Assembly: GCF_023016115.1 (NCBI RefSeq)
Contig: NZ_JALKBH010000002.1
Span: 372,001-436,000, forward strand
Reading direction: 5' to 3'
Origin: Alcanivorax sp. S6407
GTDB lineage: Bacteria > Pseudomonadota > Gammaproteobacteria > Pseudomonadales > Alcanivoracaceae
Length of the DNA stretch: 64,000 nucleotides
Under the pieces are notes generated by a model. The model ran no database searches. It saw only the letters and a program-made list of their open reading frames with translations, and had not been told where the DNA came from. The position numbers and the translations under genes are program-made. Positions 1-7,926 of the stretch are shown in pieces (within the stretch, counting starts at the first letter, position 1; each line of letters starts with the position of its first letter).

Positions 1-401
1 TACCAGAACCGCAACGAGCGCCGGGACAAGCCCCCTGCCGCCGGAGCATAACAAGCGCAACAGCTCTTGCCTAAACAGACCCAGGTCAATGGCAGAGAGA
101 ACGGTTGCGCCACGCTTTTCCCGTCACAACTGAAGCACAAGAACAACACTTACCCGTCGTCTCAATGCCCCCTTACGGCAACAGAAAAACATTCCATCAC
201 CATTAACGTAATACCAAATCATTAACAATTCATAAGGCTTTATTGTTAATTTTCTTTCGCTATTGCCATAAAACCGACAAATAGTTTCTCCCTTTGTAAA
301 TTTTCTTATTAATCTCTCGAAGGAGGATTTACACCGATGAGCGGCTAACCAACACTGTGCCGGTGTTTGTTCTGCCTATTGATATAAAAAGGAAGGAGTC
401 T
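1..401. other. Intergenic region upstream of the OmpA-family gene
   Basis: No gene is supported here. The last 230 bases are AT-rich relative to the window and fit a promoter/leader for the porin gene, but I cannot pick a convincing -35/-10 pair. A strong SD (AAGGAGG, 320-326) precedes an ATG at 337 that opens only three codons before TAA (337-348), 53 bases upstream of the porin start. Positions 1-180 show nothing recognisable. Confidence 0.5.
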
Positions 402-1586
402 ATGAACGCTAAACGTTTTTTGGCTGCGAGCATTGCTTGCGCATCGGTGACTGCCACTTCTGCAGTGATGGCCGAGGGTATGCCCGAGCGTTATTTCTAT
501 TTTGGTGGCCACATCAGCGAGAACTGGATTGATCTGGGAGATCACTACGAGCCTGATACCGGCAGCTATGACAACGAAGTCACCCTGCCCGGTGCGCAGC
601 TGGGTTATCGCTTCAACCGCGACTGGTCTGTCCAGGCATGGTGGGAACGTAATAACTCCAACACCGATCTGTTCGGCGACGTGGACATCAACATTGCTCA
701 GGCAGCCCTGCGCAAGCATTTCTACGGCAGCTCCTCCTTTGAACCCTATGTAGGTATTGGTGCCGGTGAATTCCGTGCCGAGCCCAGCAGTGACAGCAGC
801 AACGACTACCAGGAAACCATCGGTACCCTGGAAGCCGGTTTCCAGACCCTGCTGCACCCGCATTTCATCCTGGACGTGGGCGCTCGCCCCTACTACGCCT
901 TTGACAGCGAGCGCTGGGACGCAGAAATCTATGCTGGCCTGAACTTCCTGATCGGCGCCACCGACGGCGGTGACGACGAGGAAGAAGAGCAGGAAGAACA
1001 ACCGGCACCGGTAGATAACATCGTTTCCGACAGCGACGGTGACGGCGTACCGGACGAGCAGGATCAGTGCTCCGGCACCCCGGCTGGCGCCCAGGTCGAT
1101 GCCACTGGCTGCGAACTGGATGATGATGGCGACGGCGTTGCCAACAGCAAGGACCAGTGTGCTGACACTCCTGCAGGTGCCCTGGTGGATGAAACCGGTT
1201 GTCAGCAGTATCTGGACAAGGATGTGAAGGAAACCCTGCATGTGCAGTTCGAGCACAACAAGGCAGAAGTGACCAAGAGCTCCTACCCGGATCTCGGTAA
1301 CCTTGCCCAGAAAATGCGCGAGTACCCGTCTGCTGACCTGATTCTGGAAGGTCATACTGACAGTACTGGCTCTGCTGCCTACAACAAGAACATCTCTCAG
1401 CAACGTGCTGAAGCTGTGAAACGTGTTCTGGTTGATGAGTACGAGATCAGTGCGGATCGCATAACCGCAGAGGGCTACGGTGAAGAGCAGCCGATCGCGG
1501 ACAATGGCACAGCTGAAGGTCGCGCTGAAAACCGTCGTGTTGAGGCCATCATGAAAGCCACCACCAAGGAAGCCCAGTTCCAGTAA
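402..1586 (+). CDS. OmpA/OprF-family outer-membrane porin
   Basis: This is a 394-residue outer-membrane protein that should link the outer membrane to peptidoglycan. A signal peptide ends near residue 24 (AVMA). It is followed by an N-terminal beta-barrel (about 25-185), a very acidic linker (DEEEEQEEQ), two calcium-binding thrombospondin type 3-like repeats of the DxDGDGVxDxxDxC form (about 205-275), and a C-terminal OmpA peptidoglycan-binding domain with the GHTDSTG and RAENRRVE motifs (about 285-385). I start at the ATG at 402 because AAGGAAGG lies just upstream and a normal signal peptide follows; a longer reading from 357 lacks both. The architecture matches OprF-type proteins. It is a single-gene unit closed by a strong hairpin. 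Confidence 0.93.
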   Translation: MNAKRFLAASIACASVTATSAVMAEGMPERYFYFGGHISENWIDLGDHYEPDTGSYDNEVTLPGAQLGYRFNRDWSVQAWWERNNSNTDLFGDVDINIAQAALRKHFYGSSSFEPYVGIGAGEFRAEPSSDSSNDYQETIGTLEAGFQTLLHPHFILDVGARPYYAFDSERWDAEIYAGLNFLIGATDGGDDEEEEQEEQPAPVDNIVSDSDGDGVPDEQDQCSGTPAGAQVDATGCELDDDGDGVANSKDQCADTPAGALVDETGCQQYLDKDVKETLHVQFEHNKAEVTKSSYPDLGNLAQKMREYPSADLILEGHTDSTGSAAYNKNISQQRAEAVKRVLVDEYEISADRITAEGYGEEQPIADNGTAEGRAENRRVEAIMKATTKEAQFQ

Positions 1587-1608
1587 GGAACACTTCCAGA
1601 GCAAAAAA

Positions 1609-1637
1609 AAGGGCCGACTTTGTCGGCCCTTTTTTTA
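1609..1637 (+). terminator. Rho-independent terminator of the porin gene
   Basis: GGGCCGAC (1611-1618) pairs with GTCGGCCC (1622-1629) around a 3-base loop and is followed by seven or more T. A run of A on the 5' side could let it work on the other strand too. Confidence 0.9.
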
Positions 1638-1650
1638 TCCCGCTTCGCGG

Positions 1651-1685
1651 CTGCAACACGCTTCACGCAACAAGCGGCACGCAAA
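1651..1685 (+). repeat. Heptamer array (5 units) behind the porin terminator
   Basis: Five consecutive 7-mers read CTGCAAC, ACGCTTC, ACGCAAC, AAGCGGC, ACGCAAA in the sense of the upstream gene. The lead-in GCGG and the final GCAAA recur in the arrays at 24431-24465 and 50765-50799. This is one member of the window-wide heptamer-array family. Confidence 0.75.
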
Positions 1686-1700
1686 GATCAAAACAGGATT

Positions 1701-1730
1701 TACCACAGAGGGCACAGAGCTCACTGAGGG
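1701..1730. repeat. Single arm of the period-9 ACAGAGNNN repeat
   Basis: The sequence has the pattern ACAGAGGGC, ACAGAGCTC, ACTGAGGGC. It is the same motif as the arms of the inverted elements at 4106-4180 and 58308-58402, here without a clear partner. The rest of the 1587-1945 gap holds a GC-rich hairpin near 1801-1823 and no gene. Confidence 0.6.
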
Positions 1731-1900
1731 CGGAGTAAAGCGCTGGAGCAGCAGATTCCCGCAAACCCGCGATGAACCCTTTATTATACTAGTGCTTTAT
1801 GCTGCTGCGGGGCAGCAGCAGGGTTTTCGCCTTTAATATATCTTCGAAGGCGCTGCAGGAGCTCGGGAACTTTCCTGGGGTTTTCTATCCAATCGAGCGT

Positions 1901-1946
1901 AGCTTGTAGCTTGTAGCTTGTAGCTTGTAGCTTGTAGCTTGTAGCT
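1901..1946 (-). repeat. Tandem heptamer array AGCTTGT abutting the tadA stop
   Basis: Six perfect copies of AGCTTGT plus a partial copy run into the tadA stop codon at 1946-1948. Read in the sense of tadA, the transcript continues from the stop into repeats of AAGCTAC. It is the same arrangement as the other stop-anchored arrays, in a different sequence dialect. Confidence 0.85.
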
Positions 1947-2398
1947 CACCGCCCCCGCCGACTGGCAAAGAAGCCTTTCAGCATTGCCGCACTTTCCTCC
2001 GCCAACAACCCGCCCTCTACCATCATCTTGTGGTTATAGAAGGTCGCCTGTGGCAACTGCAGCTGACTCACGCACACGCCAGCACGGGGTTCCGTTGCGG
2101 CATAGACCAGCCGAGAAACCCGCGCATGCACCAGCGCCCCGTAGCACATGGTGCACGGCTCCAGCGTCACATACAGGGTACTGCCCGGCAGACGATAATT
2201 CTGTTCATTACGGGCCGCATCACGCAATGCCATCACTTCGGCATGCGAGGTGGGGTCGTTGGCCATGATGGGCTGGTTATAGCCCTCACCCAGCAGGGTG
2301 TCATCACGTACCAGTACCGCACCCACCGGTACCTCTCCGGCCTCGGCGGCCTGTTCCGCCAGAGCCAGTGCCCGGCGCATCCAGTCTTCATCATTCAC
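1946..2398 (-). CDS. tadA: tRNA adenosine(34) deaminase TadA
   Basis: TadA converts the wobble adenosine of tRNA-Arg(ACG) to inosine. The 150-residue product carries the zinc/catalytic motifs of the cytidine deaminase fold: HAE (about 52-54) and PCTMC (about 81-85). I choose the GTG at 2398 because a perfect AAGGAG (2407-2412) lies eight bases upstream, and the protein then begins right before the conserved N-terminal helix; the longer ORF to 2443 adds 15 residues with no support. It stands alone, divergent from purT. Its stop codon lies at the edge of a heptamer array. Confidence 0.95.
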   Translation of the reverse strand: MNDEDWMRRALALAEQAAEAGEVPVGAVLVRDDTLLGEGYNQPIMANDPTSHAEVMALRDAARNEQNYRLPGSTLYVTLEPCTMCYGALVHARVSRLVYAATEPRAGVCVSQLQLPQATFYNHKMMVEGGLLAEESAAMLKGFFASRRGR

Positions 2399-2482
2399 TG
2401 CAGGAACTCCTTCGCAGCGCAGATGGTAGCACCTGCCCGGCATTTCGTTACAATCGGCGTATCACCAGATATGGGAAACATC

Positions 2483-3664
2483 ATGACCACTATTGGCACC
2501 CCCAACACCGACACTGCAACCCGCGTGATGCTGCTCGGCTCCGGCGAACTGGGCCGGGAAGTGGCCATCGAACTGATTCGCTACGGCTGTGAAGTGATTG
2601 CCGTGGACCGCTATGCCAACGCTCCGGCCATGCAGGTGGCCCAGCGCAGCCATGTGATCAACATGCTCGACGGCGCCGCCCTGCGCGCTCTGGTGGAGCA
2701 GGAAAAGCCCGCGCTGATCGTGCCGGAAATTGAAGCCATTGCCACCGACGAGCTGCTCAAACTGGAAGCAGAAGGGGTGAACGTGGTGCCCTCCGCCCGC
2801 GCCACCAACCTGACCATGAACCGTGAAGGTATTCGCCGGCTGGCCGCCGAAGAGCTGGGGCTCCCCACCTCCCCCTATCGCTTCGCTGACACTCTGGAAG
2901 ACTACCAGCAAGCCGTGGCCGAGATCGGCATGCCGTGCGTGATCAAACCGGTAATGAGTTCTTCCGGCAAGGGTCAGAGCACGATCAAGACAGATGCGGA
3001 TATCCAGAAAGCCTGGGACTACGCCCAATCCGGTGGTCGTGCCGGGGAAGGCCGGGTCATCGTGGAAGGCTTTGTGGACTTCGATTACGAGATCACCCTG
3101 CTCACCGTACGCCACCGTGACGGCACCACCTACTGCGATCCCATTGGCCACCGTCAGGCCAACGGCGACTATCAGGAATCCTGGCAGCCCCAACCCATGA
3201 GCGATGCCGCACTGCAGGCGTCAAAAGAGGTAGCCGGTGCCATTACCGAAGCCCTCGGTGGCATGGGCATCTTTGGAGTGGAACTGTTCATCAAGGGCGA
3301 TCAGGTCTATTTCAGCGAAGTCTCTCCCCGTCCCCATGACACCGGACTGGTGACCTTGTTGTCCCAGAACCTCTCCGAGTTCGCCCTCCATGCCCGCGCC
3401 ATTCTCGGTCTGCCGATTCCGTTGCTGGAGCAGCGCGGCCCGGCCGCGTCTTCCGTGCTGCTGGTTCAGGGCGACTCCGAACAGATGCAGTATGCCGGAC
3501 TGGATAAGGCCCTCAGCGTGCCTAACACCGAAGTGCGTCTGTTTGGCAAACCGGAAGTGCATGGCAGCCGCCGCCTCGGGGTGGCGCTGGCCCTGGGTGA
3601 TGACATCAGCAACGCCCGCGACAAGGCCAACGCCGCCATCGCCGCACTTGATGTGAAACTCTAA
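2483..3664 (+). CDS. purT: Formate-dependent phosphoribosylglycinamide formyltransferase PurT
   Basis: PurT makes formyl-GAR from GAR, formate and ATP in purine synthesis, the folate-independent alternative to PurN. The 393-residue length matches the family. The N-terminal segment ([16 protein letters not shown]) is the pre-ATP-grasp nucleotide fold. It is followed by an ATP-grasp domain with the [12 protein letters not shown] loop and the acidic metal-binding segment near FGVELF and [11 protein letters not shown]. The ATG at 2483 gives the family N-terminus; an in-frame ATG at 2471 is possible, and no strong SD decides between them. A TM2 gene follows 11 bases after the stop and is probably co-transcribed. 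Confidence 0.96.
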   Translation: MTTIGTPNTDTATRVMLLGSGELGREVAIELIRYGCEVIAVDRYANAPAMQVAQRSHVINMLDGAALRALVEQEKPALIVPEIEAIATDELLKLEAEGVNVVPSARATNLTMNREGIRRLAAEELGLPTSPYRFADTLEDYQQAVAEIGMPCVIKPVMSSSGKGQSTIKTDADIQKAWDYAQSGGRAGEGRVIVEGFVDFDYEITLLTVRHRDGTTYCDPIGHRQANGDYQESWQPQPMSDAALQASKEVAGAITEALGGMGIFGVELFIKGDQVYFSEVSPRPHDTGLVTLLSQNLSEFALHARAILGLPIPLLEQRGPAASSVLLVQGDSEQMQYAGLDKALSVPNTEVRLFGKPEVHGSRRLGVALALGDDISNARDKANAAIAALDVKL

Positions 3665-3675
3665 GGGGGATCGAG

Positions 3676-4074
3676 ATGCAGAATCAGGACACGCACAGCA
3701 AGGTAATTGGCTATCTACTGTGGATCTTCGGGTTCATGGGCGCCCACCGGTTCTATTATGGCAAGCAGATCACCGGCACCATCTGGTTCTTTACTCTCGG
3801 CCTGTTCTTCATCGGCTGGATCATCGATCTGTTCCTGATTCCCGGGATGGATGAAGCGGCCGATGCAAAGTACGAAGCCGGCAGTATCGACTACAACGTG
3901 GCGTGGATCCTGCTCACCTTCCTGGGCATCTTCGGCATTCACCGCTTCTACATGGGCAAGGTGTTCACCGGGATTATCTACCTGCTGACGGTGGGCTTGT
4001 TCGGCCTCGGGATCCTCTATGACTTCCTGACCCTCAACGGCCAGATCGCAGAAAAGAACCGCCTGCCGGGCTGA
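3676..4074 (+). CDS. TM2 domain-containing membrane protein
   Basis: This 132-residue inner-membrane protein contains two TM2-like units, each starting with G-[AI]-H-R-F-Y-[YM]-G-K and followed by two hydrophobic helices (about 19-58 and 84-122). It therefore looks like an internal duplication. The molecular function of bacterial TM2 proteins is not known. A purine-rich SD (AAGGGGG) precedes the ATG. The 11-base gap from purT suggests one transcript, though no functional link is evident. Confidence 0.85.
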   Translation: MQNQDTHSKVIGYLLWIFGFMGAHRFYYGKQITGTIWFFTLGLFFIGWIIDLFLIPGMDEAADAKYEAGSIDYNVAWILLTFLGIFGIHRFYMGKVFTGIIYLLTVGLFGLGILYDFLTLNGQIAEKNRLPG

Positions 4075-4105
4075 GCCCCAGCCCCCAACCATTTAAAAGA
4101 AATAT

Positions 4106-4180
4106 TTACCACAGAGGGCACAGAGATCACTGAGAAAAGAAGTTCTTAATCTCTGTGAACTCTGTGCCCTCTGTGGTGAA
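4106..4180. repeat. Inverted pair of period-9 ACAGAGNNN repeats
   Basis: The left arm (4106-4135) reads ACAGAGGGC, ACAGAGATC, ACTGAGAAA. The right arm (4150-4180) is its reverse complement, so the two can form a long hairpin. The same element occurs at 58308-58402 and as a single arm at 1701-1730. It lies between the convergent TM2 and DoxX genes. Confidence 0.75.
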
Positions 4181-4240
4181 AATGCTTTTGATCCTGGCCC
4201 GAGATCGCGCTCTCACCGAGCGCAGTGAAGGTTTTTTTGT

Positions 4241-4275
4241 TTCGCTCGAAGCTCGAAGCTCACCGCTCGCAGCTT
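4241..4275 (-). repeat. Heptamer array (5 units) abutting a DoxX stop codon
   Basis: Read in the sense of the DoxX gene, the bases after its TAA give AGCTGCG, AGCGGTG, AGCTTCG, AGCTTCG, AGCGAAA. That is five units ending in GCGAAA, as in other arrays of the family. Confidence 0.65.
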
Positions 4276-4658
4276 TAGTTCTTCACCGCATAACGCCCGG
4301 CGCCGAGGAAGAAGATCGCCAGCGAGGTGAACAGGAAGAACCCCTGCAATTCCAGTGTCCAGCCACCGTTACTGGTCAGGGAAAAGATCTGCCCCATGTG
4401 CACCAGCACAATGGCCACCAGCATGTTCCCCGCCATCAGCACCGCCCCCACCCGGGTATGCAGGCCGATGATCACCATCAAGGGGGCAATGATTTCACCG
4501 ATGAACACCCCGTAAGCCAGAAAGCCCGGCAAGTTATGTGAAGCAAGCTCATGGGCGATCCAGCCGACCCCGGAATACAGCTTGCCAATGCCATGCAGCA
4601 GCATCAGTATCCCTGCAGTAAGGCGTAAAATCAGTTTGGCCAGATCCGGATTGTTCAA
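4275..4658 (-). CDS. DoxX family membrane protein
   Basis: This 127-residue protein has four predicted membrane helices and the DoxX-family start LRLTAGILMLLHGIGKL, with further conserved GxxxAPLMVIIGL and HMGQIF segments. DoxX proteins are small inner-membrane proteins linked to redox and thiol stress in some bacteria; the exact role here is unknown. It is divergent from a second DoxX gene at 4837, so the two paralogues share a 178-base control region. Confidence 0.88.
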   Translation of the reverse strand: MNNPDLAKLILRLTAGILMLLHGIGKLYSGVGWIAHELASHNLPGFLAYGVFIGEIIAPLMVIIGLHTRVGAVLMAGNMLVAIVLVHMGQIFSLTSNGGWTLELQGFFLFTSLAIFFLGAGRYAVKN

Positions 4659-4836
4659 GGCGTTATCTCCCCTGCGATAAAGCCTAATACGTTAGCATTA
4701 GCCACAGCCCAAAACATCAATTTTTCTGATCTTAAAGCAATAATTTGACGCATTTATCACAAACCGTTGAATCGGTTTAATACTTCTCAAGACGCGGCAC
4801 AACGCCACTCCCTGATAAAGACTTGAGGAACCTGCC

Positions 4837-5277
4837 ATGAAGAATCTGATCAAGACCCTGACCCAGACCCAGTCCAGCTGGGGCCCCCTTGCCCTGCGCC
4901 TGCCGGTGGGCATTATCTTCATGGCCCATGGCGCCCAGAAACTGTTCGGCTGGTTTGGCGGCTACGGCCTGGAAGGCACCGGCCAGTGGATGGCCTCCAT
5001 CGGCCTGGAGCCCGGCTACCTGATGGCCCTGCTGGCCGGTAGCGGCGAGTTTTTCGGCGGCCTGGCGCTGTTGATTGGCCTGCTGGTTCGCCCTGCCGCA
5101 CTGGTCACCGCGTTCACCATGGTCATGGCCATCCTCACCGTGCACATCGGCAACGGACTGTTCATGAGCGACAACGGCTACGAGTTCGGGCTGGCACTGC
5201 TGGCCGCGACGATCTCCCTGGCCATCACCGGTGGCGGCAACCTCAGCGCAGACAAGGCTGTTCAACAGGCGCTTTAA
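4837..5277 (+). CDS. DoxX family membrane protein
   Basis: This 146-residue protein has four membrane helices and the family signature LRLPVGIIFMAHGAQKLFGWFGG, then GSGEFFGGLALLIGLLVRP. It is closer to the YphA/DoxX subgroup than its divergent neighbour at 4275. A GAGG element precedes the ATG. It is followed at once by a long GC-rich hairpin. Function beyond membership of the family cannot be read from the sequence. Confidence 0.9.
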   Translation: MKNLIKTLTQTQSSWGPLALRLPVGIIFMAHGAQKLFGWFGGYGLEGTGQWMASIGLEPGYLMALLAGSGEFFGGLALLIGLLVRPAALVTAFTMVMAILTVHIGNGLFMSDNGYEFGLALLAATISLAITGGGNLSADKAVQQAL

Positions 5278-5288
5278 CTCTCCGATAC

Positions 5289-5314
5289 CCAGGCGGGCCG
5301 TCCGGCCCGCCTGG
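5289..5314 (+). terminator. Hairpin terminator after the DoxX gene
   Basis: CCAGGCGGGCC (5289-5299) pairs perfectly with GGCCCGCCTGG (5304-5314) across a 4-base loop. The T-tract is weak (TCATTTC), so termination may be partial. Confidence 0.7.
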
Positions 5315-5367
5315 TCATTTCCCGGCACTTTTCTGCTGGCTTTGCTAGTCTTGCGGCTTCACCCCAG

Positions 5368-6390
5368 ATGAGCCCGACCATGATCCGTTACTGGCACACT
5401 CCCAAGGCAGGCAATCTGTCCAGGCTGACCTTGCAACAACGGGAACCCGGCCCCCTACCAGAAGACAATGTCCGCGTTCGTGTTCAGGCCGTCGGCTTGA
5501 ACTTTGCCGATATCTTTGCCCTCACCGGCCTCTATTCGGCCACCCCGGAAGGCCCTTTTACTCCCGGGCTGGAGTTTGCCGGCGAAGTCATCGAGGTGGG
5601 GTCACGCTGTCATCAGTTTCGTCCCGGGGACCGGGTCATGGGGGTCACCCGCTTTGGCGGCTATTGCTCGCAGATCGACAGCGACCCGGATTATCTGATG
5701 CCTTTGCCCGCCGCCTGGAGTGCCGCCCAGGGAGCGGCCTGGGCAGTACAGACCCTCACTGCCTGGTACGCACTTACCCGACTGGGTGCCGTGCAGGAAG
5801 GTCATCAGGTACTGGTCCACAGTGCTGCCGGCGGTGTGGGGCTGCAGGCCATGAAACTGTGCGAGGCGCTCGGCGCCAGCGCCACCGGCACTGTCAGCAG
5901 CGAGGACAAGGCGCACTGGTTACAACAGCAGGGCTTTGCGCGGGTACTGGTTCGGGAGAAGGATTTTCGCCAGCAGTTACAGCGCGACGATCGGCACTTC
6001 GATCTGGTACTGGACGCCATTGGTGGCGACATACAGAAAGCCAGTTTCGAGGCCCTCAATCCCATGGGCCGGCTGGTGGTGTTTGGTGCCGCCGAGTTCA
6101 CCCCGGCGGGAAAGCGGCCCGATTACCTGCGCGCACTATGGCGCTACCTGAAGCGGCCCCGCTACGACGTGATGGACATGATCAGCAGCAACCGCTCGGT
6201 GCTGGCCTTCAACCTGATCTGGCTTTGGGAGCAGAAAGGCGCCATGCGTGAGTTGCTGGACGAACTTGCCGGCATCGCCATTGCGCCGCCCCATGTGTGC
6301 CACCAGTTCGATTTCGGCGAGGCTCATGAAGCGCTGGCGCTACTCCAATCCGGACGCACCATCGGCAAGGTGGTGCTCACGATTAGCTGA
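5368..6390 (+). CDS. Zinc-free medium-chain dehydrogenase (quinone oxidoreductase/VAT-1-like)
   Basis: This 340-residue NAD(P)H-dependent oxidoreductase belongs to the MDR superfamily. It has the GroES-like N-terminal domain (GLNFADIFALTGLY; PGLEFAGEV; GDRVMG) and a Rossmann domain with the motif VHSAAGGVGLQAMKL (about 149-163). It lacks the structural zinc cysteines of alcohol dehydrogenases, which places it with quinone oxidoreductases or VAT-1 homologues. Either ATG (5368 or 5380) could be the start; neither has a clear SD. Its 3' end overlaps the convergent thioredoxin-like gene by 8 bases. Confidence 0.88.
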   Translation: MSPTMIRYWHTPKAGNLSRLTLQQREPGPLPEDNVRVRVQAVGLNFADIFALTGLYSATPEGPFTPGLEFAGEVIEVGSRCHQFRPGDRVMGVTRFGGYCSQIDSDPDYLMPLPAAWSAAQGAAWAVQTLTAWYALTRLGAVQEGHQVLVHSAAGGVGLQAMKLCEALGASATGTVSSEDKAHWLQQQGFARVLVREKDFRQQLQRDDRHFDLVLDAIGGDIQKASFEALNPMGRLVVFGAAEFTPAGKRPDYLRALWRYLKRPRYDVMDMISSNRSVLAFNLIWLWEQKGAMRELLDELAGIAIAPPHVCHQFDFGEAHEALALLQSGRTIGKVVLTIS

Positions 6391-6703
6391 CCGCCGCCGT
6401 CAGCGCTTCCAGTGCGGCCTTGTCCGGGCGTACCGCCCGGGTCAGCTCCTGCCCCTCTTTCATGACAATGAGTGTCGGCCACAGCTTGACCCGGAAACTG
6501 CGCCCAAGGCGGCGACCAGGCCCGTCTTCCACCTTGATATGCCGGCCTTGCGGAAGTGCAGCAATTGTCTGCTCGATGCCGCTCTGGGCCGCCTGGCAAT
6601 GGCCGCACCAGTTGGTGCCGAACTCCACCACAACCAGCCCCTCAAGGGCGTCCAGCTGATCTCTTGTCAGGGTTTCCGGCTCATAAGTCGCTTGATACTG
6701 CAT
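6383..6703 (-). CDS. Thioredoxin-like protein with CGHC active site
   Basis: This cytoplasmic protein of about 106 residues has a thioredoxin fold. The redox motif WCGHC (Cys33, Cys36) sits after VVVEFGTN, and the cis-proline segment is LWPTLIVMKEG. CGHC is the motif of protein disulfide isomerases rather than the CGPC of thioredoxin 1, so its redox potential may be less reducing. The ATG at 6703 has AAGGTGA (6711-6717) at proper spacing; a GTG one codon earlier is possible. It overlaps the end of the MDR gene and is divergent from the crotonase gene. Confidence 0.85.
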   Translation of the reverse strand: MQYQATYEPETLTRDQLDALEGLVVVEFGTNWCGHCQAAQSGIEQTIAALPQGRHIKVEDGPGRRLGRSFRVKLWPTLIVMKEGQELTRAVRPDKAALEALTAAVS

Positions 6704-6765
6704 CACGGGCTCACCTTGCTAAACTGGCCAAAGGGTTTCGATTCACTGATCACAGGATAGCAGCA

Positions 6766-7545
6766 ATGAACGCGCCGACCGTACTGACCGAACGCCATGG
6801 CAGCATTTTGGTGGTTACCCTTAACCGTGCGGATGTGCGCAATGCCGTCGACCGCCCCACCGCCGATGCATTACGGCACGCCTTCGAGGATTTTGAGCGG
6901 GACGACAGTCTGTGCGTCGCCGTACTGCAGGGCGCCGGCGGTAATTTCTGTGCCGGCGCCGATCTGGCCGCCCTGTCCGATCAGCAGCGACGCAATCAAA
7001 TTGATGCGGAAGGTGTCGGCCCCGGGCCGATGGGGCCAACACGGCTGCAACTGAGCAAGCCGGTGATCGCAGCCGTCACCGGTTATGCCGTGGCCGGCGG
7101 GCTGGAGCTGGCCTTGTGGTGTGATATGAGAGTGGCTGAGCAAAACGCCGTGTTCGGCGTCTTCTGCCGGCGCTGGGGGGTGCCATTGATCGACGGTGGC
7201 ACAGTTCGCCTGCCCCGCCTGATCGGTCAGAGCCACGCTATAGACATGATCCTCACCGGTCGGCCAGTGGAGGCCACGGAGGCACTCTCGTTCGGGCTGG
7301 CAAATCGTGTTGCAGAAAACGGCAAGGCGCTGGAGGTGGCAATGGAGATGGCACAACAGATCGCCGCTTTTCCACAACGCTGCCTGCGCGCAGATCGCCA
7401 CTCCGCCCTGCAACAGTGGCAGTTACCGGAAGCTCTCGCGCTACAGCAGGAAGGGGCCGGGGGTTATCCGGTGGTATTCGAGGAAGCTCTCGCTGGCGCG
7501 CAACGATTCAGCAAGGGTGAAGGGCGCCACGGGCAATTCGACTGA
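6766..7545 (+). CDS. Enoyl-CoA hydratase/isomerase (crotonase) family protein
   Basis: This 259-residue crotonase-fold enzyme has the oxyanion-hole segments GAGGNFCAGADL (about 61-72) and VTGYAVAGGLELALWCDMRVA (about 104-124). It should act on an acyl-CoA, but residue-level substrate choice cannot be read. The ATG at 6766 is set by the family N-terminus (VLTERHGSILVVTLNRADVRNAV); the upstream part of the open frame is antisense to the thioredoxin-like gene. No beta-oxidation operon surrounds it, so it is probably an accessory hydratase or isomerase. Confidence 0.9.
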   Translation: MNAPTVLTERHGSILVVTLNRADVRNAVDRPTADALRHAFEDFERDDSLCVAVLQGAGGNFCAGADLAALSDQQRRNQIDAEGVGPGPMGPTRLQLSKPVIAAVTGYAVAGGLELALWCDMRVAEQNAVFGVFCRRWGVPLIDGGTVRLPRLIGQSHAIDMILTGRPVEATEALSFGLANRVAENGKALEVAMEMAQQIAAFPQRCLRADRHSALQQWQLPEALALQQEGAGGYPVVFEEALAGAQRFSKGEGRHGQFD

Positions 7546-7578
7546 AGCCCGTGGCTAAGAGCGAGGCCACAAAGCACC

Positions 7579-7857
7579 TCAATGGTCGGGGTCTTCCCGT
7601 TCTATCTGGGTCGCCACGTGACGGCCATCCTGATACTGGAAATCCACCTCAACCCTGATCCCTTCATGGAGATCACTGAACTCCTTGAGTCCGTCATCAT
7701 AAAAGGTGGTGGCGCCAGTCTCGAAAGTGATTCCCTGGACCACAAAAGTCTCTTCTTCGCTGTCCACGGACTCGATGATTCCTTCGATGTCATTGGCCAG
7801 CACCGGGGCTGCAACCGCCATCAGCATTGTGCCCAGAAACGGTGTTACTACTTTCAT
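7579..7857 (-). CDS. Small secreted DUF5666-like protein
   Basis: This 92-residue protein has a signal peptide (MKVVTPFLGTMLMAVAAPVLA) and a short beta-rich domain resembling DUF5666/OB-fold periplasmic proteins (IEGIIESVDSEEETFVVQGITF ... VRVEVDFQYQDGRHVATQIE type). I use the ATG at 7857 because AAGGGAG lies seven bases upstream. It is downstream of the Do protease gene on the same strand (69-base gap), so co-transcription is possible. Function unknown. Confidence 0.7.
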   Translation of the reverse strand: MKVVTPFLGTMLMAVAAPVLANDIEGIIESVDSEEETFVVQGITFETGATTFYDDGLKEFSDLHEGIRVEVDFQYQDGRHVATQIEREDPDH

Positions 7858-7926
7858 GCCCACACTCCCTTGCTGAAAAAAGCATCCTGGCCGCAGGCCT
7901 GTCAGACAGGCCTGCGGTTCAAGCTT

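Noticed and set aside
345..1604. Minus-strand frame opposite the porin gene
   Set aside because: It is antisense to a clear OmpA/OprF protein; no SD or homology.
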